Below, one piece after another: positions 44,311-52,847 of a stretch of 64,000 nucleotides of DNA. Position 1 is the first letter of the stretch, and each line of letters starts with the position of its first letter. Source of the DNA: Anthropogastromicrobium sp963626545 (GTDB lineage Bacteria; Bacillota; Clostridia; Lachnospirales; Lachnospiraceae). The stretch lies in NCBI GenBank assembly GCA_963626545.1, contig CAVFYJ010000003.1:1-64000 (forward strand), written 5' to 3'. Below the pieces are notes generated by a model that was not told where the DNA came from, ran no database searches, and saw only the letters and a list, made by a program, of their open reading frames with translations. Position numbers and translations under genes: made by a program.

Positions 44311-45118
44311 GAAAAAATTGTTGTCTGGACCGTATTTCGTCTGGATGATTCTATTTACGGTTGTTCCGCTTCTTGTGATTGCCTGGTACGGTTTTACTGA
44401 TCGTACCGGTGCCTTCACACTTGCGAATGTAAGAGCGATTGCCACGCCTGAGCATTTAAAGGCACTCGGCTTATCCCTTGGTTTGTCCATTGCCTGTACC
44501 ATTCTTTGCCTGTTGATCGCCTATCCGCTTGCGATGATCTTAAAGAAATCCGGCGTAGGCAAGAAAGGTTTTGTTGTTTTTATCTTCATCCTCCCAATGT
44601 GGATGAATTTCTTACTTCGTACCTATGCATGGTTAAACCTGCTTGATGACGGCGGCATTTTATTTAATATCTGCCGCAGCCTTGGTCTTCCGACATTTAG
44701 TATAATTGGAACAAACGCGGCGATCATCATGGGTATGATCTACAACTTCCTGCCATTTATGGTACTTCCGCTGTATAATGTCCTCACAAAGATTGATGAG
44801 AACGTATTAAATGCAGCGCGCGACCTTGGTGCCAATAGCGTGCAGGTTTTCTTGAAAGTAACACTGCCGCTCAGTCTTCCAGGCATCATCAGCGGTATCA
44901 CGATGGTATTTGTTCCATCGCTTACCACATTCGCTATTTCCGATCTTCTCGGTGCCAGAAAGATTATGCTGATCGGCAACATCATCGAGCAGGAGTTTTC
45001 TACCGCCGATAACTGGCATTTAGGATCCGGCCTTTCCTTGGTTTTGATGGTCTTTATCTTAATCAGCATGGCTGTCCTTGAACACTACGATAAAAACGGG
45101 GAGGGAACATCATTCTGA
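44303..45118 (+). CDS. potB: Spermidine/putrescine ABC permease PotB
   Basis: The 271-residue permease has six transmembrane helices and the EAA loop VLNAARDLGANSVQVFLKVTLPLSLPG-type segment near residue 170. Start choice: ATG 44303 is 12 bases after AGGAGG (44285-44290), while GTG 44297 has the ideal 6-base spacing and ATG 44282 would sit before the ribosome site. Any choice overlaps potA. The stop shares bases with the potC start (TGATG). Confidence 0.93.
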   Translation: MNKKKLLSGPYFVWMILFTVVPLLVIAWYGFTDRTGAFTLANVRAIATPEHLKALGLSLGLSIACTILCLLIAYPLAMILKKSGVGKKGFVVFIFILPMWMNFLLRTYAWLNLLDDGGILFNICRSLGLPTFSIIGTNAAIIMGMIYNFLPFMVLPLYNVLTKIDENVLNAARDLGANSVQVFLKVTLPLSLPGIISGITMVFVPSLTTFAISDLLGARKIMLIGNIIEQEFSTADNWHLGSGLSLVLMVFILISMAVLEHYDKNGEGTSF

Positions 45119-45924
45119 TGAAAAAATTAAAATCTTTTTTTTCGGGCATGTACCTGACACTGATCTTTCTCTTTTTGTACGCCCCGATTGTTACATTAAT
45201 TATTTTTTCCTTTAATGAAGGAAAGGGAAGCCGCTGGAAGGGCTTTTCCTTAAAGTGGTATGAGGATCTTTTTGAGAGCCGCATGATTATGGAGGCACTC
45301 AGCAATACATTGATCATCGCACTGGTGTCTGCACTTGTGGCAACCATAGTCGGCACTATCACCTGTATCGGCATCAATTCGCTCAGAGGAAAGTTTAAGA
45401 CAGCTTACATGGCACTCAATAACATTCCGTTAATGAACTCCGATCTGGTAACGGGACTTTCCCTTATGTTAGTCTTTATCTCGGTTGGCTGGAAATTTGG
45501 TTTTTCCACAATTCTTGTGGCGCATATTACATTCAACATTCCGTATGTGATTCTAAGTGTCATGCCGAGACTGCGCCAGACAAATGTCAGCACCTATGAA
45601 GCCGCGATGGATCTGGGCGCAACGCCGCTTATGGCATTTTTCCAGGTCGTACTGCCGGAGTTGGCACCGGGTATTGTATCTGGATTTTTACTGGCATTTA
45701 CCATGTCACTTGATGATTTTATCATCACATATTTTACGAGAGGCGCAGGCATCAATACCCTGTCCACGTTAATCTATAGTGAGGTACGAAAGGGCATCAA
45801 GCCGACCATGAACGCATTGTCTACTGTTATGTTTGTTTCTGTTCTTTTGTTATTGATTTTGATGAATACCCTTCCGGGACTGCGTGACAAAAGAAGAGCA
45901 AAAAAGGCAGCAGCCAATCAATAA
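45118..45924 (+). CDS. potC: Spermidine/putrescine ABC permease PotC
   Basis: The 268-residue permease has six helices and the EAA motif YEAAMDLGATPLMAFFQVVLP near residue 160, and the conserved SLDDFIITYF near residue 200. It is coupled to potB by a TGATG overlap. A palindromic hairpin in the 88-bp gap separates it from potD. Confidence 0.94.
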   Translation: MKKLKSFFSGMYLTLIFLFLYAPIVTLIIFSFNEGKGSRWKGFSLKWYEDLFESRMIMEALSNTLIIALVSALVATIVGTITCIGINSLRGKFKTAYMALNNIPLMNSDLVTGLSLMLVFISVGWKFGFSTILVAHITFNIPYVILSVMPRLRQTNVSTYEAAMDLGATPLMAFFQVVLPELAPGIVSGFLLAFTMSLDDFIITYFTRGAGINTLSTLIYSEVRKGIKPTMNALSTVMFVSVLLLLILMNTLPGLRDKRRAKKAAANQ

Positions 45925-45937
45925 GCAATCGAGAGAA

Positions 45938-45967
45938 AAAGGGTCAGACGTATCGGTTTGATCCTTT
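45938..45967 (+). terminator. GGTCAGAC-type hairpin between potC and potD
   Basis: AAAGGGTCAGAC (45938-45949) pairs with GTTTGATCCTTT (45956-45967) over 12 positions, two of them G-T, around a GTATCG loop. It is almost the same sequence as 19880-19902. Without a T run it may be an RNA processing or stabilising element that allows different levels of permease and binding protein. Confidence 0.6.
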
Positions 45968-46012
45968 GAGAAAAAAACACCAAGCAAAATGAGAAAATAG
46001 AGGAGAACGATT

Positions 46013-47077
46013 ATGAGAAGAAGAGTATGGGCAGCAGCATCCGCTGCAATGATGATGACTACCGCATTTGGCACACAGGCTGTATTCGCAGACAAGTATC
46101 CGAACGGACAGGTAAAGGTGCTTAACTGGGGTGAATATATCGACGAAGACTTGATTGATGAATTTGAGGATGAGTATGGCATCGAGGTTATTTACGATAC
46201 CTTCGATACAAACGAGGCGATGTATCCGCGTGTTGAGGCCGATCCGAGCCTGTATGATGTTATTTGCCCGTCCGACTATATGATCGAGAAGATGATTCAG
46301 AACGATGTCATTCAGGAGTTAGATTGGGATCTTCTGCCAAACGCAACTGAGAACATTGGTGAGGTTTACTTAAAGAGCTGTGAAGGCTTTGACCCAGGCA
46401 ACAAGTATTGCGTTCCTTACACCTTTGGTACTGTTGGTATTCTGTACAACAAGGAACTGGTAGACGAGGATGCAGTTATCGATAGCTGGGATGTATTGTG
46501 GGATGAGACCTACAAGAACGACATCATTATGCAGGATTCTGTGCGTGATGCATTCATGATCTCCTTAAAGCGTCTGGGCTACTCCTGCAACAGCACCGAT
46601 GAGGATGAGTTAAACGAGGCAATGGAGCAGTTAAAGATCCAGTCCAAATTAAACAAGGCGTACACCATTGATGAGGTACGTGACAAGATGATCAATGGCG
46701 CAGCAGCTATCGGCGTTATCTACTCCGGTGAGTATCTGTACTGCCAGGAGGAGAACGAGGATCTTGAGTATGTAATTCCGAAGGAAGGAACCAATATTTG
46801 GTATGACGGCTGGGTAATCACCAAGGGTTCCGAGAATGTAGAGAACGCACACAAGTGGATTGATTTCCTTTGCACTCAGGATGCAGCATATGACAACTTT
46901 GAGTATATTTATTATGGAACACCGAATGTAGCTGCTCAGGAGCTGATCGATGAGGATATCATCAACAATCCAGGTGTCTTCCCAGATGAGGAAACCATCG
47001 AGAATTGTGAGGTTTACAATTACCTGGGTGAGGAAGCAGAGAATACTTATTATGAACTTTGGAAGAAGGTAAAGTAA
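46013..47077 (+). CDS. potD: Spermidine/putrescine-binding protein without lipobox
   Basis: The 354-residue PotD-like protein binds polyamine outside the cell. Typical segments are VKVLNWGEYIDEDLIDEFE, VICPSDYMIEKMI and PYTFGTVGILYNK. The signal peptide ends in TQAVFADK, a signal peptidase I site, with no cysteine, so it is not a standard lipoprotein. A strong GAGGAG site precedes the ATG. It completes the potABCD importer, and a terminator follows at 47134. Confidence 0.93.
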   Translation: MRRRVWAAASAAMMMTTAFGTQAVFADKYPNGQVKVLNWGEYIDEDLIDEFEDEYGIEVIYDTFDTNEAMYPRVEADPSLYDVICPSDYMIEKMIQNDVIQELDWDLLPNATENIGEVYLKSCEGFDPGNKYCVPYTFGTVGILYNKELVDEDAVIDSWDVLWDETYKNDIIMQDSVRDAFMISLKRLGYSCNSTDEDELNEAMEQLKIQSKLNKAYTIDEVRDKMINGAAAIGVIYSGEYLYCQEENEDLEYVIPKEGTNIWYDGWVITKGSENVENAHKWIDFLCTQDAAYDNFEYIYYGTPNVAAQELIDEDIINNPGVFPDEETIENCEVYNYLGEEAENTYYELWKKVK

Positions 47078-47133
47078 TAAAAATGTTACTGCTCACGGGA
47101 CACCCATTCACAAAACCGCACGTGCTGTGCGTC

Positions 47134-47173
47134 GCTGCAAAACGCGAACAAAGTCCGCGTGCAGCTTTGTTTT
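47134..47173 (+). terminator. Terminator after potD
   Basis: GCTGCA (47134-47139) with TGCAGC (47160-47165), and CGCG (47143-47146) with CGCG (47156-47159), form a GC-rich stem followed by TTTGTTTTG. Confidence 0.65.
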
Positions 47174-47282
47174 GTTCATTAACGGGCGTCCACTTCGTCC
47201 TGCTGATCTGTCAAATCTTCATGCGAGCATGAGATTTATCCAGATCTAGCATGACGCGTGAACTGTAACATAAAAAAATATC

Positions 47283-47311
47283 TTGCAAAAAGTGCGAAGC
47301 TGTATTAAAAT
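47283..47311 (+). promoter_or_regulatory. Ferredoxin promoter
   Basis: TTGCAA at 47283-47288 and TAAAAT at 47306-47311 are 17 bp apart. The transcript would start about 45 bases before the ferredoxin ATG. Confidence 0.55.
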
Positions 47312-47361
47312 GATGGTGCTGATAAAAGCGTAAAAAATATATCTTCAAGGAGGATAAGTAA

Positions 47362-47529
47362 ATGGCATACAAGATTAGTGATGAGTGTATCATGTGCGGT
47401 ACCTGTGAAGGTGAGTGCCCAGTAGGCGCAATCGCAGAGGGTGAAGGAAAGTACGAGATCGACGCAGACGCATGTATCGAGTGCGGAAGCTGCGCTGCAG
47501 CCTGTCCGGTTTCTGCAATCAGCGAGTAA
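47362..47529 (+). CDS. 2[4Fe-4S] ferredoxin
   Basis: This 55-residue electron carrier is short but certain. It has the two clostridial cluster motifs C-I-M-C-G-T-C-E-G-E-C-P (Cys 9, 12, 15, 19) and C-I-E-C-G-S-C-A-A-A-C-P (Cys 38, 41, 44, 48), so it binds two cubane clusters. CAAGGAGGA precedes the ATG. It has its own promoter and terminator and is therefore monocistronic, typical for the major ferredoxin of a fermentative anaerobe. Confidence 0.96.
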   Translation: MAYKISDECIMCGTCEGECPVGAIAEGEGKYEIDADACIECGSCAAACPVSAISE

Positions 47530-47581
47530 TTCTTTCTGCTTTCGCAGAGTCCATCAGACGATATTTTATCGTGGCGAAAGA

Positions 47582-47611
47582 AAAGACTGTCCGAGAGGGC
47601 AGTCTTTTTTG
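47582..47611 (+). terminator. Ferredoxin terminator
   Basis: AAAGACTGTCC and GGCAGTCTTTTTT form a 10- to 11-bp stem with a 5-base loop and a T run. It is placed 52 bp after the ferredoxin stop. Confidence 0.85.
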
Positions 47612-47614
47612 CGA

Positions 47615-47668
47615 ATGCAAGCCGAAAGTTTAACGAAGAGGATGCAACCCGGAAGTTCAACGAAGGGC
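47615..47668. repeat. Tandem copies of a dispersed 24-bp repeat
   Basis: Two diverged copies of a 24-bp unit (47615-47638 and 47642-47665; both begin ATGCAA and end AACGAAG) lie 27 bp apart. The second copy, extended to 28 bp, matches 19750-19777 with one mismatch. Confidence 0.75.
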
Positions 47669-47678
47669 ACTTTGGATG

Positions 47679-48482
47679 CTACCTCTTAGATTTTCGTCTC
47701 CACGGCAGTCTGCTCGCGGCGGCCTCTTTCTGCTCGCGAGTCTTCTTGCGGCGCAGAAAAAGCGTCTCATCGAGCTTACGAAAGCGCTCCTCTGCCGCAT
47801 CGTCCTGAAGCCGCATTCGATAATCCATTTCCTTGATCACCTTTGTACTGACCTGTTCGGTGATTTTTTCTGTGATCACATTGTCAAGCCGTTCCTCAAT
47901 TCGTTCAGTAATCGTATCGCCGAGCTGTGCCTCCATCTCGACCGCATGACGGCGCAGCGCTTCATCTAAAATGCGGTTCATCACATCCTCAAATTCTTCC
48001 ATGCGAAGCTTTCGTGCCAGCTCGGTTTGCGCGGCTGACATCGGCAAAACGGCGGGCAGTGTGTCCGGCAGCTCACTTGCACGGCGGTTCATCTCATCCG
48101 ATAATTTCACCAGATAATAAAACTCATCCTCATCCAAAAGAGATAATCTCGGAACGACCAGTTTGATGGCCTTTAACTGGTATCCCGCATCGCGCAAAAT
48201 CTTAATTCGCTGAAACATTAAAAGCTGTGCATTTGTGTAGCAGCGATAGCCCTGCTCATTTCGCATGATTGGAAGACCAAGTTCCTCCTCCCAGTAGCGC
48301 AGCACATGCGCTTCCATATTTAATTGCTTGCAGGCATCTGAAATCAGAATGGGCTGCTCATCGACAAGTTGTGAATCTGTCGCTTCACTAGTTCCACTTT
48401 TGTTTTCTGGTGTGCGTGACACACTTTGTATACTTTGCATGTTTTGTGTGGTTTGTCCCATCCTGTCATCCCGATTCTGCAT
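47679..48482 (-). CDS. MerR-type helix-turn-helix regulator with coiled coil
   Basis: The 267-residue regulator starts at ATG 48482 after GAAAGGAAGG. Residues about 45-115 form a MerR-type DNA-binding region (LISDACKQLNMEAHVLRYWE, then GLPIMRNEQGYRCYTNAQ). A long charged helical region follows (about 150-245) with repeated hydrophobic/acidic heptads such as TITERIEERLDNVITEKITEQV, and a basic tail (RLPWRRKSKR). No metal-binding cysteines are present. Its own upstream region has a CTATAG repeat pair that could be its operator. The effector is unknown. Confidence 0.8.
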   Translation of the reverse strand: MQNRDDRMGQTTQNMQSIQSVSRTPENKSGTSEATDSQLVDEQPILISDACKQLNMEAHVLRYWEEELGLPIMRNEQGYRCYTNAQLLMFQRIKILRDAGYQLKAIKLVVPRLSLLDEDEFYYLVKLSDEMNRRASELPDTLPAVLPMSAAQTELARKLRMEEFEDVMNRILDEALRRHAVEMEAQLGDTITERIEERLDNVITEKITEQVSTKVIKEMDYRMRLQDDAAEERFRKLDETLFLRRKKTREQKEAAASRLPWRRKSKR

Positions 48483-48541
48483 AAAATCCTTCCTTTCTAA
48501 AATGAAAGCAGTATTCACGTGAACGATAAAGTATCACTAGC

Positions 48542-48558
48542 CTATAGCGATACTATAG
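48542..48558. promoter_or_regulatory. CTATAG repeat pair upstream of merR-like gene
   Basis: The palindromic hexamer CTATAG occurs at 48542-48547 and 48553-48558, 11 bp apart, forming a 17-bp palindrome apart from the centre CGATA. Its place between two divergent genes makes it a candidate regulator site. Confidence 0.35.
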
Positions 48559-48625
48559 CAGTTTTGAAATCAAAATTGAAAAAAATCGTTCGATGAAATG
48601 TTCTGATTTTTTCAAGGATTCTACA

Positions 48626-48655
48626 TTGTTTCCCAGATAAAAACAGTGGTATCAT
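48626..48655 (+). promoter_or_regulatory. Promoter of the ABC exporter-blaI-M56 operon
   Basis: TTGTTT at 48626-48631 and TATCAT at 48650-48655 are 18 bp apart. The sequence ACATTGT overlaps the -35 and is a small palindrome. It would drive 48699 through 54272, since no internal terminator is visible. Confidence 0.45.
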
Positions 48656-48698
48656 AAAAAGAAGAAATAAGTTGAAAGAGAAGGGAGAGAAAAAACAA

Positions 48699-50483
48699 AT
48701 GAAGCAGATATTTTCTTATCTGATTCCGTATCGGGCAAGGATGGTAGTCGGCTTTGCGATCAAGGTCGCCGCCACCATTGTAGAGCTTTTGATTCCGTGG
48801 GCACTTTCGGTCATGGTCGACCGGGTGATTCCAACAGGAAACATCGGCTATGTGTTTGCCTGGGGCGGCGTAATGGTTCTATTTGCGTTCCTTGCGCTGA
48901 TCGGAAATATCGTGGCAAACCGTATGGCATCGCTTGTTGCCAGAAATACAACAGAGAGGATTCGTTTACAGCTGTTTTCTAAGATCAGCTTTTTGTCCTC
49001 TAGACAGCAGGAGCAGATCGGACAGGCATCCTTGATTTCACGTTCTACGTCCGATACCTACAACATTCATCAATTTATCGGTATGATGCAGCGTCTCGGT
49101 GTGCGTCAGCCAATCATGCTGATCGGAGGTCTTGCCGTCACACTTTCCATGGATGCGCCGCTTACCTGTATCATGCTTGCGCTGCTTCCGGTGATGGTGC
49201 TTCTTGTCTATCTGTTTTCCAGTAAAGGCGTGCCGATGTATACCAAAGTTCAGGAGGCAGTTGACCGTTTTGTGCGCCTCGTAAGAGAAGACATCGCGGG
49301 TATTCGTGTCATTAAGGCATTGTCAAAGACAGACACCGAGAGAAGCAAATTTGCTAAGATCAATGAGGAAGTCGTAACGCGTGACCAGCGCGCCGGAATG
49401 ATCATGGGTGCGATGAACCCAGTCATGAGTGTCATTTTGAATGTCGGTCTTGTGCTTGTCCTTTTTGTCGGTGCAAAGCGTGTCAATGCGGGACAGACCA
49501 CGCCGGGCGTTATCATGGCATTTATGTCCTATGTCACGATTATCTTAAATTCCATTTTGTTTTTATCCCGAATCTTTGTCTTGTATTCCAAGGCGTCTGC
49601 GTCTGCAAGACGTATCAGTGAGGTATTAAATATGCCGGAAGATCTGATGGTCGAGCATTCGGTTGGAAATGTAGATTCCGTGGTAGAAAAGGTAGTAGAA
49701 GAGGCAGAGGCAGCCGCTGCCAAAGAGACAGATGTAGAAAATGTCTTACCGCAAATCATTTTCGATCACGTATCTTTCCGCTATGAGGATGGGGACGGCG
49801 AGGACTGTCTGCATGATGTCAGCTTTACGGTTAATAAGGGAGAAACGCTCGGTATCATTGGAGCGACTGGCTCTGGTAAGAGTACCATCGTCAATCTGCT
49901 GATGCGCTATTACGATCCAGATGAGGGTCATATCTACGTCAATGGCCGCGATGTGCGTACCTACACGTCAAAGGAATTGATGCCGCTGTTTGGCGCTGCC
50001 TTCCAGAATGACGTTATTTTCCACGATACGATTTATGAGAATATTCGTTTTGGCCGAGATGTCTCAAAGGAAGATGCGATGGAGGCCGCAAGGGATGCAC
50101 AGGCAGCGGAGTTTATCGAAGAAAAAGGTCTCGACACGATGCTTGCCATCCGTGGAATGGATCTTTCCGGTGGACAAAAGCAGCGTCTTCTCATCACCAG
50201 AGCGCTCGCAAAGTGCCCGCAGATTCTGGTACTCGACGATTCGTCAAGTGCGCTCGACTATGCGACGGATGCGAGACTTCGAGGGGCAATCCGCGAGCAT
50301 TATGGCAATTTGACATCCATTATTGTTGCACAGAGAATCAGTTCCATCTATCGCGCTGATAAGATTATTGTCTTGGAGGACGGAGTGATGATCGGCTATG
50401 GAAAACATAAAGAGCTGATGGAAAGCTGCGAGGTGTATCGAGAAATCAGTGAGTCACAGATGGGAGGTGGAATTGATGAGTGA
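48699..50483 (+). CDS. Heterodimeric ABC exporter subunit with degenerate NBD
   Basis: The 594-residue half-transporter has six membrane helices (about 15-300) and an ATPase domain (about 345-585). Walker A GATGSGKST and signature LSGGQKQR are intact. Walker B reads ILVLDDSSSALD, with Asp replacing the catalytic Glu, and the H-loop reads IVAQRIS with Gln replacing His. Such losses mark the degenerate-site subunit of a heterodimer. ATG 48699 follows AAGGGAG. Its partner begins 8 bp inside its 3' end. Exported substrate unknown; relatives move drugs or peptides. Confidence 0.92.
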   Translation: MKQIFSYLIPYRARMVVGFAIKVAATIVELLIPWALSVMVDRVIPTGNIGYVFAWGGVMVLFAFLALIGNIVANRMASLVARNTTERIRLQLFSKISFLSSRQQEQIGQASLISRSTSDTYNIHQFIGMMQRLGVRQPIMLIGGLAVTLSMDAPLTCIMLALLPVMVLLVYLFSSKGVPMYTKVQEAVDRFVRLVREDIAGIRVIKALSKTDTERSKFAKINEEVVTRDQRAGMIMGAMNPVMSVILNVGLVLVLFVGAKRVNAGQTTPGVIMAFMSYVTIILNSILFLSRIFVLYSKASASARRISEVLNMPEDLMVEHSVGNVDSVVEKVVEEAEAAAAKETDVENVLPQIIFDHVSFRYEDGDGEDCLHDVSFTVNKGETLGIIGATGSGKSTIVNLLMRYYDPDEGHIYVNGRDVRTYTSKELMPLFGAAFQNDVIFHDTIYENIRFGRDVSKEDAMEAARDAQAAEFIEEKGLDTMLAIRGMDLSGGQKQRLLITRALAKCPQILVLDDSSSALDYATDARLRGAIREHYGNLTSIIVAQRISSIYRADKIIVLEDGVMIGYGKHKELMESCEVYREISESQMGGGIDE

Positions 50484-52449
50484 GAAGAAAACGCAGATGC
50501 ATGAGTTGCAGGAGGAAGGCGGCGTAAGGAAAGAAAGCACTGGAAGATCTGCGAAGCTCAATCACGATATTACACTTGAGGAGATTGAGGCCGCATGTCG
50601 CGCACACCAGAAGGAAAACGATAACCGAAATATGGCAGAGGAGTGCCGCACCATCGCCAGAGAGCAAAAAGAGAAGATGCAGGCGCAATTTGTGCAGGGA
50701 AAAACGCAAAAGCGTCATATCCTGCTTCGCCTTGGTCGCTATCTGTGGCAGTTTAAGGCATGGCTTTTCCTTGCAATTGTGTTAAGCATCAGCTCCAATT
50801 TGTTGTCCTTGGCAGGTCCAATGTACTCTGGCTACGCTGTCGATGCCATGGTAGGCAAGGGTCAGGTCGATATGGCTCGCGTCATCCAGTGCTGTGAGAT
50901 TATGATTGCACTGTATCTGGCATCCGCCGCGCTTGCTTATGTGCTCAATCTTGTCATGCTCCAGATCACAAAGCGCATTGTCTCTACGATGCGAAGCAAC
51001 ATTTTCGACCGTTTGATGCGTCTGCCAGTCAGCTTTTTTGATACACACGCCGCAGGCGACATCATCAGCCGCATTACTTATGATGTTGATACGATCAACA
51101 CGAGCCTTTCGAATGATGTTGTATCACTGGCAGCAAGCTTTATCACGGTAATCGGTTCGCTTGTCATGATGCTTCTCATTTCACCGCCACTTGTACTGAT
51201 CTTTGTCGTTACCGTTCCGCTTACGATCTTTTTTATTAAGAAACTGACCGGGCTGACAAGACCACTTTTCCGCGCCCGCTCTGGAAAACTTGGCGAATTA
51301 AACGGCTTTATTGAGGAGATGCTTTCTGGTCAGAAGAGCTTAAAGGCGTACCATCAGGAAGTCAACACGATTGGCAAGTTTCAGGCGAAAAATGAGGAGG
51401 CAGTCGATGCCTATTATCGCGCCGATTACATGGGCAGCATGGTCGGTCCGTCTGTAAACCTTGTCAACAACGTATCGCTTGCGCTCGTCACGATCTTCGG
51501 TGCGATTCGCTTTATCTTTGGACAGATGACACTCGGAAATATTTCTTCCTTCGTCTTGTATTCCAGAAAATTCTCAGGTCCGATCAACGAGTCTGCGAAC
51601 ATCATGAGTGAGCTTCAGTCTGCGCTCGCCGCCGCCGAGCGCGTGTTTCGTCTGCTTGACGAGACCGAGGAGCCGGCAGACAGCACAGACGCGAAGGTAC
51701 TTACCGATATCTACGGCGATGTCGAGCTGTCTCATGTAAGCTTTGGCTACACAAAGGATCACACGATTATCCATGACTTAAGCTTACACGCAGAACCGGG
51801 CAAGCTGATTGCAATCGTTGGTCCGACTGGCGCAGGAAAGACTACCATCATCAATCTGCTGATGCGTTTCTATGATATCGACAGCGGAAAGATCACCATT
51901 GATGGAAACGATATTACGCAGGTGACAAGAGACAGTTTGCGCCGCGCCTTTGCCATGGTGTTACAGGATACATGGCTGTTCCATGGAACGATTTATGAAA
52001 ATATCGCGTATGGCAAGCCAGATGCTACACTTGAGGATGTACAGCGTGTCTGTAAGGCTGCCCGCATTCACAACTATATCATGCGCCTTCCAAAACAGTA
52101 TGACACGGTATTGACAGACGATGGACGAAATATCTCTAAGGGCCAGAAGCAGCTATTAACCATCGCCAGAGCGATGCTTCTTGACGCGCATATGCTGATT
52201 CTTGACGAGGCAACATCAAACGTCGATACGAGAACGGAGCTTCAAATTCAGGAGGCGATGCTTGAGTTGATGAAGAACAAGACCTGCTTTGTCATTGCGC
52301 ACCGCCTGTCCACGATTCAGAATGCAGATTGTATTCTTGTTGTGCGGGAAGGTGAAGTTATCGAGCAGGGAACACATGATGAACTGATGGAAAAGCATGG
52401 ATTCTATCGTTCGCTGTATGATTCACAGTTTGCAGGAAAACAGATTTAA
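50476..52449 (+). CDS. Heterodimeric ABC exporter subunit with catalytic Glu
   Basis: The 657-residue half-transporter has a charged cytoplasmic N-terminal extension of about 80 residues, six membrane helices (about 95-385), and an ATPase domain. Walker A GPTGAGKTT, Walker B MLILDEATSNVD and H-loop VIAHRLS are canonical. The signature reads ISKGQKQLL instead of LSGGQ. This is complementary to the preceding subunit: the weak site would combine its SKGQ with the neighbour's Asp Walker B. ATG 50476 follows GGGAGGTGG and overlaps the previous stop. Confidence 0.93.
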   Translation: MSEKKTQMHELQEEGGVRKESTGRSAKLNHDITLEEIEAACRAHQKENDNRNMAEECRTIAREQKEKMQAQFVQGKTQKRHILLRLGRYLWQFKAWLFLAIVLSISSNLLSLAGPMYSGYAVDAMVGKGQVDMARVIQCCEIMIALYLASAALAYVLNLVMLQITKRIVSTMRSNIFDRLMRLPVSFFDTHAAGDIISRITYDVDTINTSLSNDVVSLAASFITVIGSLVMMLLISPPLVLIFVVTVPLTIFFIKKLTGLTRPLFRARSGKLGELNGFIEEMLSGQKSLKAYHQEVNTIGKFQAKNEEAVDAYYRADYMGSMVGPSVNLVNNVSLALVTIFGAIRFIFGQMTLGNISSFVLYSRKFSGPINESANIMSELQSALAAAERVFRLLDETEEPADSTDAKVLTDIYGDVELSHVSFGYTKDHTIIHDLSLHAEPGKLIAIVGPTGAGKTTIINLLMRFYDIDSGKITIDGNDITQVTRDSLRRAFAMVLQDTWLFHGTIYENIAYGKPDATLEDVQRVCKAARIHNYIMRLPKQYDTVLTDDGRNISKGQKQLLTIARAMLLDAHMLILDEATSNVDTRTELQIQEAMLELMKNKTCFVIAHRLSTIQNADCILVVREGEVIEQGTHDELMEKHGFYRSLYDSQFAGKQI

Positions 52450-52484
52450 GAAAATAAATCTAAGAAAGGAAAAACGGATTTATT

Positions 52485-52823
52485 ATGAAAGAATTATCAA
52501 AGACCGAACTTTTAATTATGAAATGCGTCTGGGGTTCCGACCGTCCAGTGACGGCGACCCAGATTCAGAAGCTTTTGCTGGAAAAGTATCAGACCGAGCT
52601 TGATCGCAGATCGCTCGGCACGCTGATGTATCGCCTCGATCAGAAGGGTTACGTCAACGTCGATGTCAGCACACGTGTGAACCTCTACACAGCGAAGGTA
52701 AAGGAAGAAGATGCCAGAAAGAAGAAGGGAAGAGAAATCTTGAAGCTTTGGTATAATGGCTCTCTCGATCAGCTTGTCTCAGATCTCTACAGTGCAGAGG
52801 ATGAAGATGAGGAAGATGAGTAG
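52485..52823 (+). CDS. BlaI/MecI-family transcriptional repressor
   Basis: The 112-residue repressor has the winged-helix core of the family (LSKTELLIMKCVWGSDRPVT, then LDRRSLGTLMYRLDQKGYV) and a helical dimerisation part, ending in an acidic run DEDEEDE. BlaI proteins are cleaved in response to the membrane protease encoded by the next gene, and this frees the promoter. It lies between the ABC exporter and the M56 gene, 24 bp before the latter. A candidate operator is at 54399-54411. Confidence 0.92.
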   Translation: MKELSKTELLIMKCVWGSDRPVTATQIQKLLLEKYQTELDRRSLGTLMYRLDQKGYVNVDVSTRVNLYTAKVKEEDARKKKGREILKLWYNGSLDQLVSDLYSAEDEDEEDE

Positions 52824-52847
52824 GCTATTCGAGGAGGTGAAAAATGA

